This document shows positions 35,517 to 45,276 of a stretch of DNA of 64,000 bases, piece after piece. The DNA lies in contig NZ_JAVDBT010000003.1 of assembly GCF_030848395.1 (NCBI RefSeq), positions 244,697 to 308,696 on the forward strand. Direction: 5' to 3'. Every line of letters starts with the position of its first letter. Position 1 is the first letter of the stretch. The notes below the pieces were generated by a model. That model was not told where the DNA came from and did not search any database. It worked only from the letters and a program-made list of their open reading frames with translations. This stretch comes from Pseudogemmobacter lacusdianii (GTDB taxonomy: Bacteria > Pseudomonadota > Alphaproteobacteria > Rhodobacterales > Rhodobacteraceae). The translations under genes and the position numbers were made by a program.

Positions 35517-37937
35517 ATGAAAAGCCATGCTCGCGTGGTGGTGATCGGCGGCGGTGTCGTCGGGTGTTCGGTTCTTTACCATTTGACCAAGCTCGGTTGG
35601 TCCGATGTCATGCTGATCGAGCGGTCCGAGCTGACCTCAGGCTCCACCTGGCACGCGGCGGGTGGCTTTCACACCATCAACGGCGACACCAATATGGCGG
35701 CGCTGCAGGGCTATACGATCCGGCTTTATAAAGAGCTGGAAGAGATCACCGGCATGTCTTGCGGCCTGCACCACGTTGGCGGCGTAACGCTGGCCGACAA
35801 CCAAGAGCGCTTTGACCAACTGGTCGCTGAGCGCGCCAAGCACCGCTATATGGGCCTTGATACCGAGATCCTTGGCCCCGAGGAAATCCGCAAGCTGACC
35901 GATGGCCTTGTGAACCTCGAAGGCGTGATTGGCGGGCTTTACGATCCCTTGGATGGCCACTTGGACCCTTCGGGCACCACCCATGCTTATGCCAAGGCGG
36001 CCCGCATGGGCGGGGCCGAGATCGTGCTGCACAACCGCGTACTCGAGACCAACCCAACCAAAGACGGCTGGGAAGTGGTGACCGAGAAAGGCACCGTCAC
36101 CTGCGAGCATCTGGTCAACGCAGGCGGTCTTTGGGCGCGGGAAATCGCCGCCATGGCGGGTGTTTACCTGCCGCTACTGCCAATGGCCCACCAATATCTT
36201 GTCACCGACGACATCCCCGAAATCGTCGACATCCTGAAATCGGGCCGCGAATTCCCGCATGTGATGGACCCCGGCGGCGAAAGCTATCTGCGCCAAGAGG
36301 GCCGCGGGCTTTGCATCGGTTTCTACGAAAAACCCTGTGAGCCTTGGTCGGTCAATGGCACGCCTTGGGACTTCGGCCACGAACTTCTGAACGAGCAATT
36401 CGACAAGATCGAAGACTCGGTCAATTTCGCCTATCGCCGCTTCCCGGTGCTGGAACGCACCGGCGTCAAACGTGTGATCCACGGCCCCTTCACCTTCGCC
36501 CCCGATGGCAACCCGCTGGTGGGCCCCGTCCCCGGCCTGAAGAACTACTGGTCGGCCTGCGCGGTCATGGCCGGCTTCAGCCAAGGCGGCGGCATGGGTC
36601 TGGCGCTGGCACAATGGATGATCGAGGGCGAGGTCGAGCGCGACCCGCGCGGTTTTGACGTGGCACGCTTCGGCACTTGGACCACCCCCGGCTATACCGT
36701 GCCTAAGGTGATCGAGAACTATCAGATGCGCTTCTCGGTCGGTTATCCGAACGAAGAGCGCCCTGCGGCGCGCCCGTTCCGGCAAACCCCGATGTATGAC
36801 ACTTTCGACAAAATGGGCGCGGTCTGGGGCCAGCAATATGGGCTGGAAGTCGTCAACTACTTCGCTTTGCCCGGCGAGCCGCGCCATGAAGAGCCCAGCT
36901 TCAAACGCTCCAACGCTTGGGAGGCGACCGCGCAGGAAGTCCAGGCCCTTCGGACCGGCGTCGGCATCAATGAGCTGCAAAACTTCGGCAAATATCTTGT
37001 CAAAGGCCCCAATGCCCGCGCTTGGCTCGACCGGCTTATGGCCGGCCGGATCCCGAAACCGGGCCGGCTCTCCCTCAGCCCTATGCTGGCGCATTCGGGC
37101 AAGATCATCGGCGATTTCACCATCTCTTGCCTGTCGGAAACCGAATTCCAGCTGACCGCCAGCTACGGCGCGCAAGGCTGGCACAGCCGCTGGTTCGATC
37201 AGAACGCCGCCCCCGGCGTCACGGTTGAAAACATCTCCGACAGCCGCTCGGGCTTCACCATCGCAGGGCCGAAAGCCCGCGATCTTCTGGCCAAACTGAC
37301 CCATGAAGATGTCTCCGCCGGGGCGTTTAAATTCATGGATGTCAAACGCATGACCATCGGCATGGCCAATTGCCTTGTGCAGCGGGTCAGCTACACCGCC
37401 GATCTTGGCTATGAGATCTTCTGCGACCATATGTCGGTGCAGCATCTGTGGAAGGTGCTGAACGAGGCCGGGGCCGATCTCGGCATCCGCGCCTTCGGCA
37501 TGCGGGCGATGATGTCGCTGCGGCTCGACAAATGGTTCGGCTCATGGGGCCGCGAGTTCAGCCCCGATTACACTCCCGCCGAAACCGGGCTTGACCGCTT
37601 CATCGATTGGAAAAAGCCCGCCGATTGGATCGGCAAAGCCCCCGCCACGGCGGAAAAAGCCAACGGCCCCGCCCGCCGCCTCGTCTCCTTCGTGGTCGAT
37701 GCCAAAGACGCCGATGTGGTGGCATGGGAGCCGATCTGGCTCAACGGCTCTGTCGTCGGCTTCTGCACCTCGGGCGGCTACAGCCATTGGACCGGAAAAT
37801 CCGTCGCCATGGGCTTCCTCCCCGCGGCCGAGGTCAAAGACGGCCTTTCCTGCGAGATTGAAATCCTTGGTGAGCGCCGCCGCGCCACCGTCCATATGGA
37901 TCCGATCTGGGATGATGGCGGCCGCATGCGGGCCTAA
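35517..37937 (+). CDS. Dimethylglycine/sarcosine dehydrogenase-like flavoprotein (DAO + GcvT domains)
   Basis: 806 residues. FAD-binding GGGVVG at 11-16, and GSTWHAAGG with His46 at the position of the covalent-FAD histidine in dimethylglycine and sarcosine dehydrogenases. The first ~400 residues are the DAO fold, the rest a GcvT-like folate-binding aminomethyltransferase region (RTGVGINELQNFGKYLV; DLGYEIFCDHMS; GMRAMMSLRLDKWFG). It should demethylate an N-methylated amino acid and pass the one-carbon unit to tetrahydrofolate. Exact substrate is open. It lies 173 bases after the importer genes. Confidence 0.87.
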   Translation: MKSHARVVVIGGGVVGCSVLYHLTKLGWSDVMLIERSELTSGSTWHAAGGFHTINGDTNMAALQGYTIRLYKELEEITGMSCGLHHVGGVTLADNQERFDQLVAERAKHRYMGLDTEILGPEEIRKLTDGLVNLEGVIGGLYDPLDGHLDPSGTTHAYAKAARMGGAEIVLHNRVLETNPTKDGWEVVTEKGTVTCEHLVNAGGLWAREIAAMAGVYLPLLPMAHQYLVTDDIPEIVDILKSGREFPHVMDPGGESYLRQEGRGLCIGFYEKPCEPWSVNGTPWDFGHELLNEQFDKIEDSVNFAYRRFPVLERTGVKRVIHGPFTFAPDGNPLVGPVPGLKNYWSACAVMAGFSQGGGMGLALAQWMIEGEVERDPRGFDVARFGTWTTPGYTVPKVIENYQMRFSVGYPNEERPAARPFRQTPMYDTFDKMGAVWGQQYGLEVVNYFALPGEPRHEEPSFKRSNAWEATAQEVQALRTGVGINELQNFGKYLVKGPNARAWLDRLMAGRIPKPGRLSLSPMLAHSGKIIGDFTISCLSETEFQLTASYGAQGWHSRWFDQNAAPGVTVENISDSRSGFTIAGPKARDLLAKLTHEDVSAGAFKFMDVKRMTIGMANCLVQRVSYTADLGYEIFCDHMSVQHLWKVLNEAGADLGIRAFGMRAMMSLRLDKWFGSWGREFSPDYTPAETGLDRFIDWKKPADWIGKAPATAEKANGPARRLVSFVVDAKDADVVAWEPIWLNGSVVGFCTSGGYSHWTGKSVAMGFLPAAEVKDGLSCEIEILGERRRATVHMDPIWDDGGRMRA

Positions 37938-37956
37938 CCCCCCGCAGCTTTTGGCT

Positions 37957-38009
37957 TTTCATCTTGATCTAAATACTCTCGGGGGGTGAAGGGGGGCAGA
38001 CAGCCCCCC
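37957..38009. repeat. Intergenic repeat, type A copy 3, with G/C hairpin
   Basis: TTTCATCTTGATCTAAAT then ACTC (37957-37978), followed by GGGGGGC-AGACA-GCCCCCC (37991-38009). Sits between the flavoprotein gene and the MobA-like gene. Confidence 0.75.
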
Positions 38010-38034
38010 CCCTCTTCCTTTCCAAGCCCAGATC

Positions 38035-38652
38035 ATGCATCCTGCACGCATGACCCAGCCCGCCATCCTGATCCTTGCCGCCGGCGCCTCCTCTCGCATG
38101 GGCGCGCGCGACAAATTGCTCGAGCCCATCCAAGGCCAGCCGCTTCTCCGGCGTGTGGCCGAGCGCGCATGTGCCACAGCGACGCATGTCTTCGTGGTGC
38201 TACCGCGCGACCGCCCGCAGCGGGCCGAGGCGTTGCAAGGGCTTTCGATGAAGCAGGTGATCGCGGAACATGCCACGCATGGCATGACCGCATCGCTGCG
38301 CGCCGGGATCGGCGCTTTGCCAGAAGACACCAGCGCGGTCATCATTCTGCCAGCCGATATGCCGGGGATCACCACCGAGGAGTTGCAGCTTTTTCTCAAG
38401 CACCACGCCCAAGCGCCCTCGGCCATCCTGCGCGGCTGCACAGAGGACGGGCACGAAGGGCACCCGGCCCTCTTCCCCGCTAATCTCTTTGCAGAACTCA
38501 CTGCCCTAACAGGCGACGAAGGCGGTCGTTCCATCCTAAAGGCCCACCGCGACCGGGTGACCTTGCTGCCCTTGGCCGCAGATCACGCGATCTTGGACCT
38601 TGATACACCCGAGGATTGGGCCGCTTACCGGGTGCGGGAAAGCGCCCGATAG
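38035..38652 (+). CDS. MobA/MocA-like nucleotidyltransferase
   Basis: 205 residues (200 if the second ATG at 38050 is used; neither has a clear ribosome-binding site). The nucleotide-binding LILAAGASSRMGARDKLLEP near the N-terminus and LPADMPGIT around residue 105 identify the MobA-like NTP transferase fold. Members transfer CTP or GTP to molybdopterin (MocA, MobA) or act on sugars. No molybdoenzyme gene is adjacent, so the cofactor role is only a family-level guess. Convergent with the RTX gene. Confidence 0.8.
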   Translation: MHPARMTQPAILILAAGASSRMGARDKLLEPIQGQPLLRRVAERACATATHVFVVLPRDRPQRAEALQGLSMKQVIAEHATHGMTASLRAGIGALPEDTSAVIILPADMPGITTEELQLFLKHHAQAPSAILRGCTEDGHEGHPALFPANLFAELTALTGDEGGRSILKAHRDRVTLLPLAADHAILDLDTPEDWAAYRVRESAR

Positions 38653-38656
38653 CCCT

Positions 38657-40828
38657 TCAAGCGCCGATCAGCACCCGCGCCTCATGCGCCTTCAGCGTAA
38701 TCCGCGCCGCCGGAAAGGCCGTACCATCCTGCAACAGTTCGGGGAACAGGATTGCCAATTCCTGCCGCGGCCCCTCCTCCATCGCGTCGAGCATTGATGC
38801 AGCGGGCTGGAAGCTTTCCGTCCAGATCCCGTCCGAGCGCAAAATCTCATGCCGCGCGCACATCACATGGATGTAATCCACGCCCCTGCCCAGTTCTTGG
38901 GTGATCCCGGCATGGCCGCACAGGTGCAAAGCCGCCACCAAGACCTCCTCGTCGCCAAAGAGCATCTCGGCCCGTGCGCCTTGCAACAAGATACGGTGCT
39001 GAGGCGACACCCGCATCTGACGTGCCGGTTGACCGGGCCCGAAGGCATGGGCCGGGATCACCACGGGGCGCAGCGCCGGGCTCTCGATCAATTGTGCCAA
39101 AGACAAGGACTTGCGCCCGACCCAAGTGATCGGTTGCAACCCGTGATCTCGCGTCATTACCAGATCGCCGGCCGCCAGATCTTCAACCGCACGGCTGCCG
39201 CAATCGGTCAGGATGCGTGTGCCGGGGGTGAAACAGGGCACGATCTTCTCGATATCGGTGAAGGTCAGCTTGCCCAGCAGCGCGCCCGAGGCGTCGAAGA
39301 AATCGACATAGCCGTTTTCGGCATTGGCAGGATCAAGGTGAACCTTAAGCCGTGTGCTCCAGCCCGAAAGATCCAGCACGTCCATATCAGCGCCGGTGCC
39401 ACCGCCATGCACGGTATCGCCGACGCCGCCGTAGATCGTATCCTCATCCGCGCCGCCATAAATCAGCGCGCCACCCGGACCGCCATAGAAGACATCGCGA
39501 CCGGCTTCGCCGTACAATGTGTCATTGCCGGAACCGCCATAAAGCACATCGTTGCCCACGCCACCGGCGATGTAATCGTGGTCAGCGCCGCCATAGATCG
39601 TGTCGTCGCCGTCCTCGCCGCTCAGTTGGTCATTGCCAGCGTCGCCGTGAAGGACATCGTTGCCAAGGCCCGACCAGATCGTGTCATTGCCCGTGCCACC
39701 GTAGATGAGATCGTTGCCCGCCGAGAGAGCGCCGCTGACATCGTCGATCAGATCATTTCCGGCGCCGCCATAGACTGTATCGTCGCCCGCGCCGAAGTTG
39801 ATCGTGTCATCGCCTTCGCCGCCCTCAAGACTGTCGTTCCCGTCACCGCTGTCTAAACTGTCATTGCCCGCTCCGCCAAAGAGCCGGTCATTGCCCAGCC
39901 CTCCGAAAAGCAGGTCATTGCCACCGCCCCCCTCCAGCAGGTCGTTGCCGCCGCCACCATAAAGCTGATCAACGTCATCGCCGCCATAAAGCGAGTCATT
40001 TCCGTCACCGCCATCAAGGCTGTCATTGCCAATGCCGCCGTAAAGGACGTCGTTGCCAGCCCCCCCGAAAAGCCGGTCCACCCCGGCTTCCCCCCAAAGC
40101 GTGTCGTCTCCCGCCTCGCCCGAAAGGTTGTCATTGCCGGTGCCGCCGTAAACAAGATCGTTGCCGAGCCCGGCAAAGACCGTGTCATTGCCCGCTCCTG
40201 CGCGGATCTGATCGGCATTTGGATCGCTGAGGCTGAACCCGTCATTGGCATCCACTCGGTCGCCGCCATTGGCCGCGCCCTCATTAAAGGTGCTGTTGAT
40301 CAGATCGCCGTTGGCAGTGCCGTCGACCCAGCCGTTCTTAAAGCCCGCGACCAACCGGTCGGCGCCAAGGTTGTTCATATCGTCGGAGTCGATCGACGTT
40401 AGCGTCAATGACACGATCGGACTGGCCTGCATGGCCGCATGATCGGCATTGTTCAAAATCTCAGGCGCCAAAAACAGCGCGCCATTGGTGGCTTGCACCA
40501 CAATAGCCGTGATCTGTGCGGTGGTGCCGTTCGCGTAGGTGATGGTGGCGTTGTAGGACACCAAGGCGTCAAAGGTGTAGGTCGTGGTGACGCCGTTTAC
40601 CGTGGTCGAGAACTGATCGTTGCTTGCCGTATTGTCGGTATCCAACACCCCCAAATCGCCGCCATTATCAAACATCGTCGCTTGCATGACGCTGTTGTAG
40701 AGCGGAGCCGCGGTCGATCCAAAAGGCGTGTTCAGCAAAGCCGCTGCATTCTCGACTTTGTAATTGCCTTCAGTCGGGTCAATAATTGGGCCGACGCCCA
40801 GCGAAATCCAATTAAAAGTCAAAGGCAT
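38657..40828 (-). CDS. RTX calcium-binding protein with C-terminal Hint domain (first of two)
   Basis: 723 residues. The N-terminal ~200 residues begin [20 protein letters not shown], a module I know mainly from Rhodobacterales RTX proteins. Residues ~209-480 hold about 28 nonapeptide RTX repeats (GGxGNDxLxG type), which fold as a calcium beta-roll after secretion. A linker (MDVLDLSGW) leads to a Hint_2-type domain starting at [12 protein letters not shown] with Cys532, and ending with [16 protein letters not shown]. There is no classical signal peptide; type I secretion is likely, but no transporter gene is adjacent. Role could be surface, matrix or self-processing. Confidence 0.88.
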   Translation of the reverse strand: MPLTFNWISLGVGPIIDPTEGNYKVENAAALLNTPFGSTAAPLYNSVMQATMFDNGGDLGVLDTDNTASNDQFSTTVNGVTTTYTFDALVSYNATITYANGTTAQITAIVVQATNGALFLAPEILNNADHAAMQASPIVSLTLTSIDSDDMNNLGADRLVAGFKNGWVDGTANGDLINSTFNEGAANGGDRVDANDGFSLSDPNADQIRAGAGNDTVFAGLGNDLVYGGTGNDNLSGEAGDDTLWGEAGVDRLFGGAGNDVLYGGIGNDSLDGGDGNDSLYGGDDVDQLYGGGGNDLLEGGGGNDLLFGGLGNDRLFGGAGNDSLDSGDGNDSLEGGEGDDTINFGAGDDTVYGGAGNDLIDDVSGALSAGNDLIYGGTGNDTIWSGLGNDVLHGDAGNDQLSGEDGDDTIYGGADHDYIAGGVGNDVLYGGSGNDTLYGEAGRDVFYGGPGGALIYGGADEDTIYGGVGDTVHGGGTGADMDVLDLSGWSTRLKVHLDPANAENGYVDFFDASGALLGKLTFTDIEKIVPCFTPGTRILTDCGSRAVEDLAAGDLVMTRDHGLQPITWVGRKSLSLAQLIESPALRPVVIPAHAFGPGQPARQMRVSPQHRILLQGARAEMLFGDEEVLVAALHLCGHAGITQELGRGVDYIHVMCARHEILRSDGIWTESFQPAASMLDAMEEGPRQELAILFPELLQDGTAFPAARITLKAHEARVLIGA

Positions 40829-41030
40829 AGCAATAGAACCCCCTGCACAAGCGACAGCAATGGCAGTTGGTCCCTATGGCAGCCTAGGGGTGACGAAAAG
40901 GCAGGTAATAACATTATTGGTGACCCGCAAACAAAAACGCAAGCACATTGCGCTTTAGCGCTTTAGCCCCCCGCAGTGTTCAATTGGCGGCGAGATTAAG
41001 GCGAGTTTGCGAATTACCCTATGGTTTTAC

Positions 41031-41050
41031 GCGCGTTGATTGCAACGCGC
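41031..41050. promoter_or_regulatory. Perfect 8-bp palindrome upstream of the first RTX gene
   Basis: GCGCGTTG-ATTG-CAACGCGC, about 200 bases upstream of the RTX start at 40828 on the minus strand, in the 340-base gap between the two RTX genes. Size and symmetry suit a dimeric regulator site. The rest of that gap is AT-richer than the genes and otherwise holds only the terminator at 41096-41125. Confidence 0.4.
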
Positions 41051-41095
41051 AGTGCTGGATTGCGCGCCTTCTAATCAGCGAAAAGGGCTAATTGC

Positions 41096-41125
41096 AAAAA
41101 GGGCCCCCATATTGGGAGCCCTTTT
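41096..41125 (-). terminator. Terminator of the second RTX gene
   Basis: On the minus strand an AAAGGGC...GCCCTTT stem with an inner CCC/GGG part and one mismatch, followed by TTTTT. It is 46 bases past the stop of the 1037-residue RTX protein, so the two RTX genes are probably separate transcripts. Confidence 0.8.
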
Positions 41126-41170
41126 CGTCCGACGGGCAATGCCAAGGGCATGCCTGCCAGCTGCATAACC

Positions 41171-44100
41171 CTATTTCACCAAAAGACGCGCTTCGTGGCG
41201 TTTCAGCGTGCGCCGTGCAGCTTGGTAATCTTCAAGCCCTTTATCGGTCTTAAGCTCGGGGAAAAGCTCAAAGATCTCATTGCGTTGCGCATTACCCATG
41301 CCTTTCAAAGTCATGTCACCCGGCTGGAAGCTTTCGGTCCAAGCCCCCCCCGACAAGACAACTTCATGACGGTCAAACATGAAGTGGATATAGGTGACGC
41401 CGATCGAGTTGATCGCCTGCACGCCTTGGCTGCCAACCAGATGTTTGGCTGCAACCAGCACCTCATGCTCTTCAAAGTAAAGCTGAGTGCGGTCATTGGC
41501 GACCAACATCCGGTGGTTGGGCGAGACCAGCATATCCTGCTCGGGCAGATCATTGCCCAAGGAACCGCGTTTGATCAAGATCGGGTTGAGATGGGAGTTG
41601 AGCCGCAGCTCTTGCCCCGTCAGCGCCCGCTGCCCCACCCAACGGATCTCTTGGATGCCATTGTCGCGGGTGATGACCTTGTCGCCTTCGCGCAGAGTCT
41701 CAACCGGAACCTCGCCGCGCGGCGTGGCGATCAACGCGCCCGGCGTGAAGCAGGGGATCACATTCTCGATGTTGATGAAGCGCAAAGTGCCGGTTTCATT
41801 GCCGTCATCGTCCAGGAAATGGACGATGCCATTTTCAACGTTGTCAGCGTCATAGACGATGCGCAGCGGACCCGAGCCGGACAGATCAAGCACGTCAAAG
41901 TCATCGCCATTCTCATTGCCATCGATGAAGTCACCGATGCCGTCTTCTTGGCTGCCGACGATGAAGAGATCGCGGTCACCGCCGCCATAGAGCGAATCCG
42001 TCCCAGCGCCGCCATAAAGCGTGTCGTTGCCCGCGCCGCCATAGGCGACGTCGTTGCCCTCGCCGCCATACAGCGCATCATTGCCGCGATCGCCGGAAAG
42101 CCGGTCATCCCCAATGCCACCGTAGATGAGGTCATCATCCGCGCCGCCGTTCAGCGTGTCATTGCCATGCTCACCGTAGAGCGTATCGTTGCCGCGATCC
42201 CCGTAAACCACGTCATCATCGACGCCGCCGTAGATCAGATCATTGCCCGCGCCGCCATGCAGCGTGTCATCATCATCGCGGCCATAGATCGTGTCATTGC
42301 CCTGACCACCATAGATCAGGTCGCGGTTGTTGTCGGGATCAAGATCCAGATCATCGGTGATATCCAAGACATCTCCGCCCACCGGGCCCAGGCCGCCATA
42401 GATCAGGTCATCGCCCATCTCGCCGTAGATGGTGTCGCTGCCTTCGCTGCCGATGATCGTATCGTTGCCCTGGCCGCCATAGACCAGATCGGCATCGACA
42501 CCGGCATCGATCATATCATTGCCGGCACCGCCATAGATGGTGTCGGCATCATCGCCGGTGGTGATGATGTCATTGCCCTGCCCGCCATAGACCAGATCGC
42601 GCGCATCATCGGGGTTGGCATCGGCCTCATAGACGCCCGGATAGCCACGGTCGGGCGATTGCCCGCCGCCGGTGGTGTCAATGACATCATCGCCTTGGTG
42701 GCCGTAAACCGTGTCACTGCCCGATCCCGAAGTGATGGTGTCATCGCCGCGGTTGCCGGTCAGGCTGTCATCGCCCGAGCCGCCAAAGAGCACATCATCG
42801 CCGCGCCCGCCATAAAGCGTGTCACTGCCGGCACCGCCATAGATCTCATCATTGCCCGAGCCGCCATAGGCCAGATCGTCGCCATCACCGGCCCGAATGG
42901 TGTCATCGCCGTTGACAGCATAGATCGTGTCATTGCCGGCACCGGCCTCGATACGGTCATCATTGGGCGCATCATCGCCCAAGATCGCATCATTGGCATC
43001 GACCCGGTCGATATCCCAAGGGTCGATGTAATCGCGGTCGATAAGGTCACCCTGATCGGTGCCCCGCACAATGCCATCGCGGACCGGACCAGCCGCGGGA
43101 TCGATCACTGTGACCACCACCGAGGCGGTGTCGCTGCCGCCGTTGCCGTCGGTGATCTCGTAGTTCAGCAGGGCATCGCCGACAAAATCGGTGTTGGGCG
43201 TGAAGGTCAAGGTGCCATCAGGATTGACGGTCACCACCCCCTGCTCGGAGGTGGGCGTGCCGACGATCGACAGGCTGTCGCCGTCGACATCGCTGTCATT
43301 GTTCAGCACCGGGATCACCACAGCGGTGTTGACCGTGGTCGAGGCGGTATCATCTTCCGCAACGGGCTCATCGTTTACCGGGGTGACGGTGACCGCCACG
43401 GTCGAGCTTGCGGTCCCGCCCGAAGGGTCGGTTACACTATAGGTGATGGTATCGGGCCCGTGGTAATCCGGCTCGGGCGTATAGGTCAGGGTGCCGTCTT
43501 CATTGACGACCACCGTGCCATGCTGCGCGGTCGGCGTGCCGGTGATGCTCAGACCGCCCGGTGCGCTGTCATTGTCGAGCACATCGATCACAACCGGCGT
43601 GTCTTCCGGGGTCTCGGCAGTATCGGGGTTGGCCACGGGACCATCGATGAGGTTATCGACAGTGTCCGAGAGCGAAAAGAACTCGACCGAGCCCAGGAAA
43701 TGGCCATCGACATTGTTCAAAAGCGCAGGATCCGAGTTCGATTGCCCTGCCCCGACGAACCAATTTTGGCTCAGATCGCCCATGTTCATCGTCAGGCCCG
43801 GCGGCACATCCATGCTCTCCGAGGTCCCGGCACTTTGGTTTTCCAGCAACATTCTGCCGCCATCACCGGCACTGTCCCAAGAATAGGTCAGGTTGATCTG
43901 GTCACCGGGTTGGAAAAAGCCGGGCTCGGTGCTGAAGACGGTCTCGCCACCTTCGGTCTCATGGGTAACGACAATGCTGCCATCGGGCAGAACCTCAAGC
44001 CGGAAGCTGCCCTGCTCTTGACCCATGCTGTCGCGCGAGAGCACGGTTTGCGGGTGATCGACCGGGGTTTCCGAGGGGCGGAAGTTGATCTCAAGCGTGC

Positions 44101-44284
44101 CGCGCTCCATCTGGAACTCAGGCGAGGCAGCAATTTTTGCGAAATCGTTCTGGCCGTCCAGCACAAGCTGGCCGCCGCTCGCCGTCGCACCGTTCAGATA
44201 AATTCCGTTCTGGGCGCCGTTGATCGGCGCGTCATCGAGCACCGTGTCGGCGTCGTCGAAATTATAAAGCGCAAAAACCGGCAT
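41171..44284 (-). CDS. LamG-cadherin-like-RTX-Hint modular protein (second of two)
   Basis: 1037 residues, GAGGG ribosome-binding site. In order: a LamG/concanavalin-like domain (~1-215); two cadherin-like tandem-type domains (~220-420; VVIDVLDNDS, VVIPVLNNDS, and FTPNTDFVGDALLNYEITDG); a long RTX array (~446-775) broken by two linker insertions; and a Hint_2-type domain from VIPCFTPGALIATPRGEVPV with Cys845, ending WTESFQPGDMTLKG. No signal peptide; type I secretion expected. The layout suggests a calcium-dependent adhesin or matrix protein that may process itself. Hint segment parallels that of its neighbour. Confidence 0.88.
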   Translation of the reverse strand: MPVFALYNFDDADTVLDDAPINGAQNGIYLNGATASGGQLVLDGQNDFAKIAASPEFQMERGTLEINFRPSETPVDHPQTVLSRDSMGQEQGSFRLEVLPDGSIVVTHETEGGETVFSTEPGFFQPGDQINLTYSWDSAGDGGRMLLENQSAGTSESMDVPPGLTMNMGDLSQNWFVGAGQSNSDPALLNNVDGHFLGSVEFFSLSDTVDNLIDGPVANPDTAETPEDTPVVIDVLDNDSAPGGLSITGTPTAQHGTVVVNEDGTLTYTPEPDYHGPDTITYSVTDPSGGTASSTVAVTVTPVNDEPVAEDDTASTTVNTAVVIPVLNNDSDVDGDSLSIVGTPTSEQGVVTVNPDGTLTFTPNTDFVGDALLNYEITDGNGGSDTASVVVTVIDPAAGPVRDGIVRGTDQGDLIDRDYIDPWDIDRVDANDAILGDDAPNDDRIEAGAGNDTIYAVNGDDTIRAGDGDDLAYGGSGNDEIYGGAGSDTLYGGRGDDVLFGGSGDDSLTGNRGDDTITSGSGSDTVYGHQGDDVIDTTGGGQSPDRGYPGVYEADANPDDARDLVYGGQGNDIITTGDDADTIYGGAGNDMIDAGVDADLVYGGQGNDTIIGSEGSDTIYGEMGDDLIYGGLGPVGGDVLDITDDLDLDPDNNRDLIYGGQGNDTIYGRDDDDTLHGGAGNDLIYGGVDDDVVYGDRGNDTLYGEHGNDTLNGGADDDLIYGGIGDDRLSGDRGNDALYGGEGNDVAYGGAGNDTLYGGAGTDSLYGGGDRDLFIVGSQEDGIGDFIDGNENGDDFDVLDLSGSGPLRIVYDADNVENGIVHFLDDDGNETGTLRFINIENVIPCFTPGALIATPRGEVPVETLREGDKVITRDNGIQEIRWVGQRALTGQELRLNSHLNPILIKRGSLGNDLPEQDMLVSPNHRMLVANDRTQLYFEEHEVLVAAKHLVGSQGVQAINSIGVTYIHFMFDRHEVVLSGGAWTESFQPGDMTLKGMGNAQRNEIFELFPELKTDKGLEDYQAARRTLKRHEARLLVK

Positions 44285-45096
44285 ATTGTAACCCTCGAAA
44301 TACGAACGGCTTAACGCCGTCTGGCCCCGTTACGTCCTTCCCCGAAAAACCGGGGACCGCAGACGCCATAAATCCCGCAAGCGCAGGTTCATGCAGACCG
44401 ATCGAGAAGGTGAATGTGATAAGCCGTTGCCTCAGGACAAAAAAGTCCCGCGCCCAAAAAGGCGTTTCCGGATCCCCGGTAGATGGCAGCACGCTTGTCA
44501 CCGTATCCGCATCCAAAGATGCGTCACCAACATACGACCGCCCCCACGGCCCATACGTCTTAAGTAGACGCTGGTTTGATAGCCCCGGCCCTGTTCAGCG
44601 CAAAGCGAAAAACGGCATGATTGCGGCACAACTGTGAACGATGCGGCACCCAGCACGACCTTAGCCAGACCGAGATTCGGGCCGATTGTTTCGAGCCGGC
44701 AGCACATCAGTAGCGAAGAATGTTAGGAAAAATCGACTAAATCTAGCCATTTGGCATATCAGGCCAAAACCACGCCACATCGAGCGTTCTCGATCTGGAA
44801 ACAAGCTGGCGCTCTGCCACAATCAATCCGCCTCTACGCGAATTCATGGCAAGATTACAGCAAGGACGTTACGTTTGTTCCGAAACGCGAACCAATGATC
44901 AGAATTTAACAAGATCACCATGCGTTTGCTGAAAACTGACTTTAGGGCCTGCGCGAATCAACGCATGATTCTGCGTCTTGAACAGGCTCTAGAACGCGGA
45001 TGTGAACGGCCCTGATCGAAACCCATCTGCCCCAACACATTGGGCCGGCCCCGAGGGGCCGTGCTCTGAAACATAACGCACACAATCAAGGAAAGG
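44285..45096. other. Long gene-free stretch between the RTX gene and tRNA-Leu
   Basis: About 810 bases, AT-richer than the flanks, with no ORF that shows family features or normal codon bias. It should hold the promoter of the 1037-residue RTX gene. Visible structures are ACGGC-TTAAC-GCCGT (44308-44322), TCCCCG-AAAAAC-CGGGGA (around 44338-44355) and CGTCT-TAAGT-AGACG (44556-44571). An undetected small RNA or decayed gene is possible. Confidence 0.5.
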
Positions 45097-45180
45097 TGGT
45101 ACGGGTGGCCGGACTCGAACCGGCACTCCTTGCGGAAACAGAGTTTGAGTCTGTCGCGTCTACCATTCCGCCACACCCGC
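45097..45180 (-). tRNA. tRNA-Leu (anticodon CAA)
   Basis: On the minus strand the gene starts GCGGGTGTGGCGG at 45180. The acceptor stem GCGGGTG pairs with CACCCGT, the anticodon arm ACAGA-CTCAAAC-TCTGT places CAA at 34-36, a long variable arm is present as in class II leucine tRNAs, the T arm contains GGTTCGAGTCC, and the discriminator A plus CCA is genome-encoded (45100-45097). Reads UUG codons. Confidence 0.95.
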
Positions 45181-45276
45181 ACAGCCATCCCGCATGGTAG
45201 AACCGAGCCTAGGCTTTCGGTTGCGGGTGCCCCTCTCTATCCGGGAGAGCTGGGAGATTTCAACCCCCTAGCTGAA

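Noticed and set aside
39400..40240. Short-period DNA repetition resembling a CRISPR or satellite array
   Set aside because: The period is 27 bases, equal to nine codons, and encodes RTX nonapeptides; there are no conserved repeats with unique spacers and no cas genes.
41150..44314. A 1054-codon open frame on the plus strand opposite the large RTX gene
   Set aside because: It mirrors the repetitive RTX and cadherin-like coding on the minus strand; the translation is low-complexity (Ile/Ala/Val/Arg-rich) with no domain. Periodic, GC-rich codons keep the opposite frame open.
44980..44995. Alphaproteobacterial SOS box (GAAC...GAAC)
   Set aside because: The two GAAC words are 8 bases apart rather than 7, and no SOS gene starts nearby.
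45097..45180. tRNA-Leu as an integration site of a mobile element
   Set aside because: No integrase, no second copy of the tRNA 3' end in the flanks, and core genes continue on both sides.
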